64,000 bases of DNA from Streptomyces katrae (lineage in GTDB: Bacteria; Actinomycetota; Actinomycetes; Streptomycetales; Streptomycetaceae). Shown here piece after piece: positions 27,031 through 35,629 of this stretch. The notes under the pieces were generated by a model that worked only from the letters and a program-made list of their open reading frames with translations, had not been told where the DNA came from and made no database searches. How positions within the stretch are numbered: position 1 is the first letter of the stretch; every line of letters starts with the position of its first letter. A program made the translations under genes and the position numbers. The stretch covers positions 6,733,560 through 6,797,559 of the forward strand of contig NZ_CP020042.1 of the NCBI RefSeq assembly GCF_002028425.1, given 5' to 3'.

Positions 27031-28618
27031 AATACCCCTGCGCGACGGCACCTTATTGACTGCCGACCTCTACCGCCCCGACACCGCCGATCCGGTCCCG
27101 GTGCTGGTGCGCCGGACTCCGTACGGGAAATCGGGCGCTCCGGGCGGCGCCTCCGTCGACGGCATGCGCCTGGTCCGCGCCGGCTACGCGCTGTTGGTGC
27201 AGGACGTCCGCGGCCGGTTCGGCTCCGGCGGCGCCTTCGAGCCGTACTGGCACGAGGCCGCGGACGGGGCCGACACCGTCGCGTGGGCGGTGCGCCAGCC
27301 GTGGTGCGACGGCTCCGCGGGGATGTTCGGCCGCTCCTACGAGGCGATGGCCGCGCTCCTGGCCGCCGCCGAACAGCCGCCGGGACTGGGCGCGATCGTC
27401 CCCCACGTGGCCGGGTCGGGCTTCGACGAGGGCTGGACCCGCCAGGGCGGCGCCTTCCAGCTGGGCTTCGTCCTGTACTGGGTGCTCTACGACCTGCTGC
27501 TGGACGGGGCCGGACTGGAGGGAGCCGAGCGGGAGGAGGTGGCCCGGGCGGTCGACCGGATCGACGAGCTCTACCGCGACCCGGACGCCGCCTCGGACCT
27601 GCTCGACCGGCTGGCCCCGTACTACCGGCAGTGGCGTGAGCACCCGGGCGGCCACCCGTACTGGCGGCGCGCCGCACCGCGCGATGCGTATCCGGCGATC
27701 GACGTCCCGGTCCTCCACCTCACCGGCTGGTACGACATATTCCTGGCCGGCGCCCTGGAGAATTACCGGGGAATTCGGGACTGCGGACGATCCTCGCGGC
27801 TGGTGGTCGGTCCCTGGTCCCACTGCGTCACGGGCGGCATTTTCCCGCAGCGCCGTTACGGGCTGGCCGCCGACGAACGCAGCATCGACGTCACCGGGCT
27901 GCACCTGGACCATTTCGACCGGCATCTGCGCGGGCGGTCCGGCACGGTGGCGGAGCCGGTGCGGCTGTTCCTCACCGGCGCCGACACCTGGCGCACCGTC
28001 CCCGACTGGCCCGTCCCCGGTACCCGGGACCTCGTGCTGCACCTGGCCGGCGACCGCCTGACGGCCGCCGGCCCCTCCACGGCCGCCGGCGCCCACCGGC
28101 TCCGCCACGACCCGGCCGACCCGGTGCCCACCACGGGCGGCGCCACCGCCCAGCCCGGCCAGTTCACCGGAGGTGACTGCGGCCCGCTGGACCAGCGCGA
28201 GGTCGAACGCCGCGCCGACGTCCTGTGCTTCACCGGCGAGGAGCTCACCGAGCCGCTGACCGTCGTCGGCGACACCGTCCTGACGGTGTACCTCACCCCG
28301 GACGCCGCGGGCGCCGACGTGGCGGGCAAGCTCGTCGACGTCCATCCCGACGGCCGGGCCGAGCTGCTGTGCGACGGCGTGCGCCGCCTCGCGCCGGGGG
28401 CGGACACCGCCCCCGCCCCCGGCGCACCGGTCGAGGTCACCGTCGCGCTGGGCGCGGTCGGCCACGTGTTCCGCGCGGGCCACCGGATCCGCCTGGAGAT
28501 CGCGGCCAGCAACGCACCGCGCTTCGACGTCCACCCGCCGGTCCCCGCCCGCCACACCGTCCACCACGGCGGCGACCACCCCTCACGCCTGCTGCTGCCG
28601 CACCTGGCCGGCGGCTGA
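26987..28618 (+). CDS. CocE/NonD (S15-type) hydrolase with a TTA codon
   Basis: The product (543 aa from ATG 26987, shorter if GTG 27002 or 27014 is used) is a CocE/X-Pro dipeptidyl-peptidase-type alpha/beta hydrolase. The nucleophile lies in FGRSYEAM (GxSxx), and the C-terminal half is a jelly-roll ending HVFRAGHRIRLEIAASN. It hydrolyses an acyl, amide or peptide bond; in this cluster it could act on streptothricin or an acylated precursor. A rare TTA leucine codon at 27053-27055 suggests bldA-dependent translation. It overlaps the convergent glycosyltransferase gene by 36 bp. Confidence 0.85.
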   Translation: MEYGRVRILVECDLEIPLRDGTLLTADLYRPDTADPVPVLVRRTPYGKSGAPGGASVDGMRLVRAGYALLVQDVRGRFGSGGAFEPYWHEAADGADTVAWAVRQPWCDGSAGMFGRSYEAMAALLAAAEQPPGLGAIVPHVAGSGFDEGWTRQGGAFQLGFVLYWVLYDLLLDGAGLEGAEREEVARAVDRIDELYRDPDAASDLLDRLAPYYRQWREHPGGHPYWRRAAPRDAYPAIDVPVLHLTGWYDIFLAGALENYRGIRDCGRSSRLVVGPWSHCVTGGIFPQRRYGLAADERSIDVTGLHLDHFDRHLRGRSGTVAEPVRLFLTGADTWRTVPDWPVPGTRDLVLHLAGDRLTAAGPSTAAGAHRLRHDPADPVPTTGGATAQPGQFTGGDCGPLDQREVERRADVLCFTGEELTEPLTVVGDTVLTVYLTPDAAGADVAGKLVDVHPDGRAELLCDGVRRLAPGADTAPAPGAPVEVTVALGAVGHVFRAGHRIRLEIAASNAPRFDVHPPVPARHTVHHGGDHPSRLLLPHLAGG

Positions 28619-29662
28619 CGGGCCGGGCGGGCCGGCGGCGTCCGGGTGGAAGACCGAGAGGTCGGCCACCTTCTCGATCCGCCGGCCCGCCTCCCAGTGC
28701 GCCCGCCGCAGCCGGCGCAGCTGGGCACCGGTCAGCCTGGTGCTGTGCTGCGGGATGGACCGGACCATCCGCGCCCGCTTGGCGGAGGCGGGGTACCGCT
28801 CGCGCACCCGGTAGGGGTCGTTGAGCAGGTGGTGGGCGGTCCCCACGTGGAAGGCCGCCTTCAGCAGCGCGTAGTACGCGGCCGCCCCCACCCCCTTGGC
28901 GCGGGCGCAGTGCAGGAGCGTCCGCGACGCCTCCCACAGCCGCCACACCACCGGCACCGCCGGTGTGGTGAAGACGCCGGTCTCCTGGGCGATGCCCTCG
29001 CCGACGCCGTAGCGGAAGTAGCTGCGCATGTTGGCGAAGCCGTGCTGGGCGTCGTGGAAGATCCGCGCCTCGGGCAGGTACACCACCGGGATGCCCGCCA
29101 GCTGGAGCCGGAAGTCGAACTCCCGGTCCTCGCACCAGTGGATCAGCTCGTCGAAGTGGTAGCCGCCGATGTGCTCGACGATGTCGCGGTTGTAGATCAG
29201 CGGCGGGGACAGCGCACTGACGTAGTCGCCCTCGTCGAACTCCCGTACCCGCGCGGTCAGCCGGCTCAGCAGCCCCTCCGACTCGCCGTACACCACCTGG
29301 CCCTTGACCACGGGGGCGGTGAGCACCGCGCGGACCATGGCGCGGACCACGCCGGGGGCGAAGGTGCAGTCGGAGTCCATCAGCAGCAGGTACCGGCGGT
29401 CCGTGGCGGCGGCCCCCGCGTTGTAGGCGGCGCCCAGGTTGCCGACGTCCTCGATCTCGGTGACGGTCAGCGGGCGGGGGTGCTCGGCGATCAGCTTCAG
29501 GACCGCGTCGCTCGGTCCGTTGAGCGCCAGGACGATCTCGACGTCCTCGTCGATCGAGGCGATGCAGTCGGCGATGCGCAGGTCGTCGCGCAGGGCGATG
29601 ACCACACTGGTCCGGGCGATGCCCTTGTCGACCTCCGCCTCGTCCACCAGGTCGGTGGCCAT
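28583..29662 (-). CDS. Family 2 glycosyltransferase
   Basis: The 359-aa product has a GT-A fold: SVVIALRDD at the N-terminus, GNLGAAYNAGA, the metal-binding DSDCTF (DxD-like) at about residues 113-118, and EDREFDFRLQLAG as the acceptor-side acidic motif. In streptothricin biosynthesis a hexosamine must be attached to streptolidine, and this is the best candidate. The start is ATG 29662, 56 bp after the ATP-grasp gene. It is the last gene of the long kamA-led operon. Confidence 0.85.
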   Translation of the reverse strand: MATDLVDEAEVDKGIARTSVVIALRDDLRIADCIASIDEDVEIVLALNGPSDAVLKLIAEHPRPLTVTEIEDVGNLGAAYNAGAAATDRRYLLLMDSDCTFAPGVVRAMVRAVLTAPVVKGQVVYGESEGLLSRLTARVREFDEGDYVSALSPPLIYNRDIVEHIGGYHFDELIHWCEDREFDFRLQLAGIPVVYLPEARIFHDAQHGFANMRSYFRYGVGEGIAQETGVFTTPAVPVVWRLWEASRTLLHCARAKGVGAAAYYALLKAAFHVGTAHHLLNDPYRVRERYPASAKRARMVRSIPQHSTRLTGAQLRRLRRAHWEAGRRIEKVADLSVFHPDAAGPPGPSAAGQVRQQQA

Positions 29663-29718
29663 GTCGTTCTCCCTCGGCAGGCTCGTGTGCGTACGGTGGG
29701 CCCGCGGTCCGGGCCCGG

Positions 29719-30951
29719 TCACTGCGTCCCCGCCTTGAAGCGCAGCGGCAGGGAGTTCAGGGTGCGTTCGGCGATGGCCTCGGCCTCCTGCGGGCGTTCG
29801 GCGTGGGCGATCACCCCGGCCAGGACCTCGGCCCCGCCGCGGTAGGGCGGCACCACGGTGCCCGGCCGCAGGTCCAGGCCCCAGAACACGTCGTGCACCC
29901 CGGCCCGGCGGGCGACGTCCCGCGGGTCGCCGGCCCACTCGACCACCCCGCCGTCCGCCGGCAGGAACCGCTGCACCGCGGCGCGGCTGTGCCGGGGCCT
30001 GAGCTCCGCCAGGTCCAGCGGCCGGCCCAGGGCGAGGCGGACCACGTTGGGCAGCGGGTCCACCCCCGTCGCCAGCCGCATCACCTCGGTGGCGATGCGG
30101 GCGCCGGTCAGCCGGCAGGTGATCTCCAGGAGGACCACCCGGCCGTCGCGGGTGCGCAGGATGTCGGTGTTGACCACCGCCGGGTCCAGGCGCAGCGCCG
30201 TGGCGCCGCGCCGTACGGTCTCGGTGACCTCCTCGATCTGCTCGTCGGTCAGCCGGCTGGGCAGGGTGTCGCCGCCTTCGAAGAAGTGCGGGGCGAACCG
30301 CTCCTTGTTCCCGTACTCCCGGTCGGCGAACCCGAAGCGGTGCAGCGCGCCGTCGACCATGAAGGCCGCCAGCGTGTGCTCGGTGCCCTCCAGGAACTCC
30401 TCGACCACGATCCGGCCGCCGGGACTCAGCCGCAGCGCCTCCTGGGCGAGCGCGCGCACCTGGCCGGCGGACTCCGCCTTCAGCACGCCCAGCGAGCCGG
30501 TCTGGTCGCTGGGCTTGAGGACCACCGGCAGCCCGATGTCCGCGGCCGCCCGCACCGCCTCGCCGACACTCTCGGCGGTGGCGAACCGCGGCAGGTCGAG
30601 CCCGGCGGCGCGCAGGATCCGCAGCCGCCGGTCCTTGAGCGTGCAGTCCAGGGCCGTCTCCAGCGGCAGCCCCGGGCAGCCGAAGCGCCGTGCCAGGGTG
30701 CTGATCACCGGCGGGTTGTCCGCGCCCAGGGAGAACACCCCGTCGATCCGGTCGATGCCGGCCGCCGACAGCTCCGCGAGCACCGCCACCGCGTCGTTCG
30801 GATCGACGGCGAGCAGGACGTCGGCGGCGGCGCGGGCCCGGTCCGTGGGCCGGTCGGTGGCCACCACCAGTTCCCAGCGGGGCGAACGCAGTTCGGTCAG
30901 GGAGCGGTCCATCCCGGAGCCCAGCCCGCAGACCAGCAGCCGGTCAGTCAC
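29719..30951 (-). CDS. ATP-grasp ligase
   Basis: The 410-aa product has ATP-grasp features: PVVLKPSDQTGSLGV (ATP-binding lysine and glycine-rich loop), RIVVEEFLEGTEHTLA and VVLLEITCRLTGAR (metal-binding E-x-N/T-type segment). Such enzymes couple a carboxylate to an amine via acyl phosphate. A role in closing the streptolidine lactam or in another amide step is inferred. GTG 30951 is preferred over ATG 30984, because it overlaps the PIG-L stop by 8 bp and has GGGGGCGG upstream. Confidence 0.83.
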   Translation of the reverse strand: MTDRLLVCGLGSGMDRSLTELRSPRWELVVATDRPTDRARAAADVLLAVDPNDAVAVLAELSAAGIDRIDGVFSLGADNPPVISTLARRFGCPGLPLETALDCTLKDRRLRILRAAGLDLPRFATAESVGEAVRAAADIGLPVVLKPSDQTGSLGVLKAESAGQVRALAQEALRLSPGGRIVVEEFLEGTEHTLAAFMVDGALHRFGFADREYGNKERFAPHFFEGGDTLPSRLTDEQIEEVTETVRRGATALRLDPAVVNTDILRTRDGRVVLLEITCRLTGARIATEVMRLATGVDPLPNVVRLALGRPLDLAELRPRHSRAAVQRFLPADGGVVEWAGDPRDVARRAGVHDVFWGLDLRPGTVVPPYRGGAEVLAGVIAHAERPQEAEAIAERTLNSLPLRFKAGTQ

Positions 30952-31645
30952 GGCCGCCCCCCGCCGGACCGGCGGGTACGGCACCCAGGGAGAGCACCTG
31001 GAACACCTCCGCGTGCCCCGACCCGGACGACACCGCCCCGCGGTAGCGGGCCAGCCCGCGGATGCCCTCGTCCCACGCGGCGTGCCGCAGCTGGGAGGCG
31101 TACGCGCGCATCGCCTCGACCTTGGTCTCGATCTGCCCGTCGATGTCCTCGGCGTACTGGAAGCGGGCCATCGGCGCCCACACCTCGTAGCCGAGCACCA
31201 GCCGCGGCGCCGGCATGGGACGGCCGCCCGTCTCCTGGAAGAACTCCGACTGCGCCATCCACAGCGCCTCGACGGTCAGCTGGTGGACCATGCGGTGCTC
31301 GACGTCGTCGTCGTTGTCGTGCGGCAGGTACACCACCTGCGGCCGCACCTGCCGCAGGACGCGCACCAGGTCCAGGTGCACCCGGCGGGAGAGGGCGAAG
31401 TCCCGTGAGGGCTCGTCCAGGCGGATGCAGCGGTGCACGCCCAGGGCCTTGGCGGCGGCCTCCGTCTCGGCGGCGAACTCGGCGTCGCTCACCGCGTCGT
31501 CGAGGGCGCTGCGCTCCCGGCCGATGACGATGACCACCGTCACCCGGGCGCCGTCGCGCACGTGCTTGGCGATGGACCCGCCGCAGCCGATGACGTCGTC
31601 GTCGGGATGCGGCGCGACCACCAGGACGTCGCTCACCCCGGTCAT
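30944..31645 (-). CDS. PIG-L/LmbE family deacetylase
   Basis: The 233-aa product begins VSDVLVVAPHPDDDVIGCGG, the PHPDD zinc site of the family, with the third ligand in YLPHDNDDDVEHR. These enzymes remove N-acetyl from GlcNAc-type substrates. It fits removal of the N-acetyl group from the sugar after glycosyl transfer in streptothricin assembly. The ATG at 31645 overlaps the upstream stop as ATGA, and the 3' end overlaps the ATP-grasp start. Confidence 0.9.
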   Translation of the reverse strand: MTGVSDVLVVAPHPDDDVIGCGGSIAKHVRDGARVTVVIVIGRERSALDDAVSDAEFAAETEAAAKALGVHRCIRLDEPSRDFALSRRVHLDLVRVLRQVRPQVVYLPHDNDDDVEHRMVHQLTVEALWMAQSEFFQETGGRPMPAPRLVLGYEVWAPMARFQYAEDIDGQIETKVEAMRAYASQLRHAAWDEGIRGLARYRGAVSSGSGHAEVFQVLSLGAVPAGPAGGGRD

Positions 31646-33672
31646 GCGCCCGCCTCCGGGGCTTCCCCGGCCCAGCGCGCCCACTGCCCGGTCAGTTCCG
31701 CGGCCTCGGCGAACGGGGTGCGCGCCGTGTAGCCCAGGACCCGGCGGGCCTTGCCCACGTCGGCGCGGGCCGTCGAGCGGTACAGGTCGAGCTCCCAGTC
31801 GGCAACCGGCTCACCCGCCGCCACCGTCGCGGGCCCGCCCAGGCCCCGCAGTGCGCGGACCGCGTCGAAGAAGGAGCCCCAGCGCAGTTCCTCGGCGTGC
31901 CCGACGAGGAACCGTTCGCCGGCGGCCGCCGCGCTGTCGACGGCCAGCAGCACGGCCTCGGCGAGGTCGTCGACGTACACGGCGTTGCACACGCCTCCGC
32001 CGCCGTCCGCCGGAAGCTGCGCGAAGTCGCCCTCGGGACGCCGCAGCTGGGCGGTGGTCCACTGGCCGCCCCAGGGGCCGTGGACGACGCCCGGCTGGAG
32101 CACCACCGTCTCCAGGCCGTCGCCGTGGGCCTCCACGACCAGCCGCTCGGCGGCGAGCTTCTGCTGCTCGTACTCACGGTCGGCCGGGTCACCCGGCCGG
32201 GCGGGGGAGTCCTCGGTCAGGACGCCCGTGACGGCGGGGTCGTAGACGTCGATCGTGCTCAGGTGCACCACGCGGCGCACACCGGCGGCGCGCGCCGCCG
32301 CCAGCACGTTCGCCGTGCCCTCCACGGAGGCGGCCCAGCGGCCGGCCTCGTCGCCGGAGCTGCCGAACGCGCAGTGGACCACGGTGTCGCAGCCTTCGAA
32401 CGCCGCCCGGAGCGTGCCGGCGTCCAGCAGGTCGGCCCGGTGGAACTCCAGCCGGTCCTGCGGCAGCACGGACAGCCGTGCGGCCCGGCCGAAACCGCGG
32501 ACCACCGGCCGGACCCGGGCCGCGGTGCCGAGGACGAGCCGCTCGACCAGCCTGCCACCGATGAACCCGCTCGCGCCGGTGACCGCCACCGTACGGCCGG
32601 CGAGCGCCGGGCCACCGGCGGCCGCGTCGCCGCCGCGGGTGGTCCACGGCTGCGCGGAAGCCTCGCGGGCCGGGCCGCCGTAGCACTCCTGGATCAGCTT
32701 CACCACGCGTACCCCGTCCTCGGCGCCGGAGTGCGCGGGTGCGGCGCCGCGCACGGCGGCGGCGAAGTTGGCCAGCTGCTCGGTGAAGAGCAGCTCCCAC
32801 TCGTCCTGGGCCGGGGCGACGGCGTCCACGTCGCCGCGGTGCAGCTCCACTCCGTCCGCGGTGACCAGGGTGCACTCCCCGGCCGGGAAGTCGGTGCCGA
32901 TGGTGGCGGTCGCCCGGGTGCCGGTGACCGTGCAGCTGATCCCGAGGTCGCGCAGCCGGCTGAAGTCGCACCGCACGTCGGTGGCGCCGAAGCGCAGCTC
33001 GGCGCGGGCGTCGGTCTCCACCCCGCCGAGGGAGTTGTCCTCGTAGCGGACCACCTCGACGTCGGGGCCGAGCCACCACAGCAGGGTGTCGAAGACGTGC
33101 GAGGCGGTGTCGGTGAGCACCCCGCCGCCGGCCAGCCGCCGGTCGAACATCGACCAGGACACCGGCTCGTGGGCGTACGGGTGGCCCTCCGACCAGTCGA
33201 CCCGTACCACCTCGCCGAGGTCGCCGGCGTCGATGAGCCGCTTGATCCAGGCATAGGCGGGGAACAGGCGCCGCGGGTGGGCCATGGCGAGCACCGGAGC
33301 GCCCTCGGCGGCGGCGGCCCGGGCCAGCGCCTCGGCGTCCTCCACCGAGGTGGTCATCGGCTTCTCCAGCAGGACGTGCTTGCCGGCTGCCAGCAGCTCC
33401 CGCACGATCGGCGCGTGCAGGGTGTGCGGGGCGACGACCACGGCGGCGTCGAAGGCGTCGGCGGCCTCCGCCGGATCGGTGGCGAGCACCACCCGGTCGG
33501 CGTCGGTGCCGCCCAGCTCCCGGTAGAGGGCCAGGGCGGCCTCGGTCTGGCGCGGGTCGCGGTCGACGAGCGCCGTCAGCTGGACGTCGCCCTTGAGCGG
33601 GGGCAGTGCGGGCAGGTGGCAGCCGCGGGCGGCGGCGCCGCACCCGATGATCGCGAGGCGTACGGGAGGCAT
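31642..33672 (-). CDS. Fused Gfo/Idh/MocA oxidoreductase and NAD-dependent epimerase/dehydratase
   Basis: The 676-aa product fuses two Rossmann enzymes. Residues 1-340 form a Gfo/Idh/MocA oxidoreductase (LAIIGCGAAARGCH, and HVLLEKPMT with the catalytic EKP). Residues about 360-676 form an extended SDR (VAVTGASGFIGGRL, catalytic YEQQK). Together they could oxidise and re-reduce a sugar carbon, fitting the conversion of a gluco- to a gulo-configured amino sugar in streptothricin; this is inference. The linker near residues 340-358 is Ala/Gly rich. The start is ATG 33672. Confidence 0.87.
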   Translation of the reverse strand: MPPVRLAIIGCGAAARGCHLPALPPLKGDVQLTALVDRDPRQTEAALALYRELGGTDADRVVLATDPAEAADAFDAAVVVAPHTLHAPIVRELLAAGKHVLLEKPMTTSVEDAEALARAAAAEGAPVLAMAHPRRLFPAYAWIKRLIDAGDLGEVVRVDWSEGHPYAHEPVSWSMFDRRLAGGGVLTDTASHVFDTLLWWLGPDVEVVRYEDNSLGGVETDARAELRFGATDVRCDFSRLRDLGISCTVTGTRATATIGTDFPAGECTLVTADGVELHRGDVDAVAPAQDEWELLFTEQLANFAAAVRGAAPAHSGAEDGVRVVKLIQECYGGPAREASAQPWTTRGGDAAAGGPALAGRTVAVTGASGFIGGRLVERLVLGTAARVRPVVRGFGRAARLSVLPQDRLEFHRADLLDAGTLRAAFEGCDTVVHCAFGSSGDEAGRWAASVEGTANVLAAARAAGVRRVVHLSTIDVYDPAVTGVLTEDSPARPGDPADREYEQQKLAAERLVVEAHGDGLETVVLQPGVVHGPWGGQWTTAQLRRPEGDFAQLPADGGGGVCNAVYVDDLAEAVLLAVDSAAAAGERFLVGHAEELRWGSFFDAVRALRGLGGPATVAAGEPVADWELDLYRSTARADVGKARRVLGYTARTPFAEAAELTGQWARWAGEAPEAGA

Positions 33673-33742
33673 GTGTGCTCCAGGGGTCGTTTCAGGAAGG
33701 GGATGGCGCGGGGCGGGACGGGCCCGTGGTCCCGCCCCGGTG

Positions 33743-34492
33743 TCACGGCGTGGGCGGTCCGGCGGGGTGGTGCACCCACACGTTGGGCTCGGTGTACGTG
33801 GCGTGGCCGTCCTCGCCGACGCGCAGCGGCGCCAGCGCGCCGGGCAGCAGGTGGTCCCCCGGGCCGGGCAGCGGATGGCCGAGGAACTCCTCCCAGCGGG
33901 ACACGGGCTGACGGATCACCAGGGAACGCTCGGCCGTGCCCAGCAGGGCGGCGCCGAGTTCGAGATGGGTGCGCAGCCACGGGTCGAAGCAGCGTCCGTC
34001 GGGCCGCACCCAGGCGGCGTACGCGCCGATCGGGATCAGCGGGTAGCGGTGCTTGCGGGTGGGCCGGACCGGGATGACCACCCCGCGGGGCGCGTCCTTC
34101 GCGGACCGCCGCCGCACCTCGGTCAGCAGCCGCTCGGCGTGGCCTGCCGCCCGGTGCCCGGGGTGCACGGACACCGACAGCATGCACACGGCGTCGGGAC
34201 GCTCCGGCGGGCCGTGGTCGACGGCTTCCACCAAGACCTCGTCGCTGCCGGACGGCAGCGACGAGGCGCTGCCGTCCCAGCGGACCGGCAGCCCGTTGGC
34301 CGCCGCGACCAGAACGCCGTCCTCGTCCACCAGGCACAGCTGGTGGGCGGGGTAGCGCTCGTACATGCCGTGCCAGCGCCAGTTCCCGGGGGACTCCCAG
34401 CTCATGAACGCGGGCATGTTGGCGGCGATCAGGTCGTCCACCGCGGGCAGCAGCCACGGGTCGCGGGACAGGTCGGTGAGGGTCGGGGACAC
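33743..34492 (-). CDS. GNAT-like acyltransferase
   Basis: The 249-aa product contains a GNAT-type core with VCMLSVSVHPGHRAAGHAERLL, resembling the acetyl-CoA pyrophosphate loop, and a C-terminal strand LVIRQPVSRWEEFLGHPL. It is longer than ordinary GNATs and only moderately similar. It may acylate a pathway intermediate. The GTG start at 34492 follows the dioxygenase stop by 7 bp, so the genes are coupled. Confidence 0.65.
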   Translation of the reverse strand: MSPTLTDLSRDPWLLPAVDDLIAANMPAFMSWESPGNWRWHGMYERYPAHQLCLVDEDGVLVAAANGLPVRWDGSASSLPSGSDEVLVEAVDHGPPERPDAVCMLSVSVHPGHRAAGHAERLLTEVRRRSAKDAPRGVVIPVRPTRKHRYPLIPIGAYAAWVRPDGRCFDPWLRTHLELGAALLGTAERSLVIRQPVSRWEEFLGHPLPGPGDHLLPGALAPLRVGEDGHATYTEPNVWVHHPAGPPTP

Positions 34493-34499
34493 CGGCGCG

Positions 34500-35534
34500 T
34501 CAGCCCAGCAGCCGGGTCCGGGCCGTGGCCCGCATCTCGCGCGAGCGCCGCAGGTCGGACGTCACGCACACCCGCTTCAGCCAGCGGTCGGTGCCGTCGT
34601 AGCGGGCCTGGAAGGGCAGCCGGCCGTGCACCGCCCGGTGGTTGTCGATGAACAGCACGTCGCCCTGGTCGGCGACGACCTCCCGCATCCCGGCGTCCAC
34701 CACCTTGAACAGCGCGTCGTAGGCCCGCCGCGCCTCGGTGTCCTCGTCCGGCACGGAGGTGAAGTACGGGTCGAGGCGCATGTACGGGTCCAGGCGCGAG
34801 CCGTAGAGCAGCGGGCCGAGCGGCCGCTCGTCGATCATCCGCTGGATGGTGGCGAACCGGGCCGCCTCCTCCTCGGACGCGATCGTGTTGTTCTTCGGCA
34901 GGTGCGACTCGTCGGGGGCGATGTGGAAGCGCGGCTCGAAGAGGATGTCGATGTCCTCGTCGGACAGCGACGACAGGTCCAGCTCGCCCACCGTCGTGGG
35001 CACGTGGTCGGGATTGCGCAGCGCGCCGAGGATCAGGTAGTCGCTGCGGTACGGGTGGAAGGCGTCCTCGGTGTGCCAGGTCAGCAGCTCCTTGCTGCCC
35101 ATCCCCAGCTGGTCGTTCTCGTGCTGGCGGATCGGGAAGATGTCGTGCACGAGGTGGCCGTCCTGCTGTGTGGCCCAGCCGAAGGGCTCCCCGAGCAGCG
35201 CCGAGTACAGCATGAGCAGCAGTTCCTCGGGGAACTCCGGGCCGGGCCGGCCGCGGCCCCGCCAGTGGCCGGGGGTGGGGCCGATGCGCCGCTGGTCGAA
35301 GTCGTGGCCGCGGATCACGGTGTGGCCGTGGCGGTCGGCCAGTTTGAACTCGCGCAGGAAGTCCTGCACGCCCTCGGGCAGCCGGGCCGCCAGCCGCGGC
35401 AGGTCGCGCAGCAGGCCGGGGTCGCCGAAGGACGGGTAGGCGGCGGCCAGTTCGAGGCTCAGTTCCGCGATGACGGAGGCCTCCGCGGCCGTCAGGATGT
35501 AGCCGGGCGTGGACTGGTCGGTGAGGTTCGACAT
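34500..35534 (-). CDS. Fe(II)/2-oxoglutarate arginine hydroxylase (SttL/VioC-like)
   Basis: The 344-aa product belongs to the clavaminate-synthase-like/TauD family. Iron ligands are H154 and E156 (WHTEDAF) and H303 (NHRAVHGR), with the 2-oxoglutarate-binding arginine probably R321 (RWLKR). Related enzymes hydroxylate free L-arginine (VioC, OrfP), and the streptothricin homologue SttL di-hydroxylates it as the first step to streptolidine. The start is ATG 35534. It lies between the A-T gene (95-bp gap upstream) and a GNAT-like gene. Confidence 0.9.
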   Translation of the reverse strand: MSNLTDQSTPGYILTAAEASVIAELSLELAAAYPSFGDPGLLRDLPRLAARLPEGVQDFLREFKLADRHGHTVIRGHDFDQRRIGPTPGHWRGRGRPGPEFPEELLLMLYSALLGEPFGWATQQDGHLVHDIFPIRQHENDQLGMGSKELLTWHTEDAFHPYRSDYLILGALRNPDHVPTTVGELDLSSLSDEDIDILFEPRFHIAPDESHLPKNNTIASEEEAARFATIQRMIDERPLGPLLYGSRLDPYMRLDPYFTSVPDEDTEARRAYDALFKVVDAGMREVVADQGDVLFIDNHRAVHGRLPFQARYDGTDRWLKRVCVTSDLRRSREMRATARTRLLG

Positions 35535-35629
35535 GCCAACTCTCGCTGAGTGGTCGGGGGACGGGTGCTGCCCGCGGACGGCCGGGGCCGGGGCCGCGGG
35601 CCCTCGGTGGTGCGGTGTCGGACGGGTGA

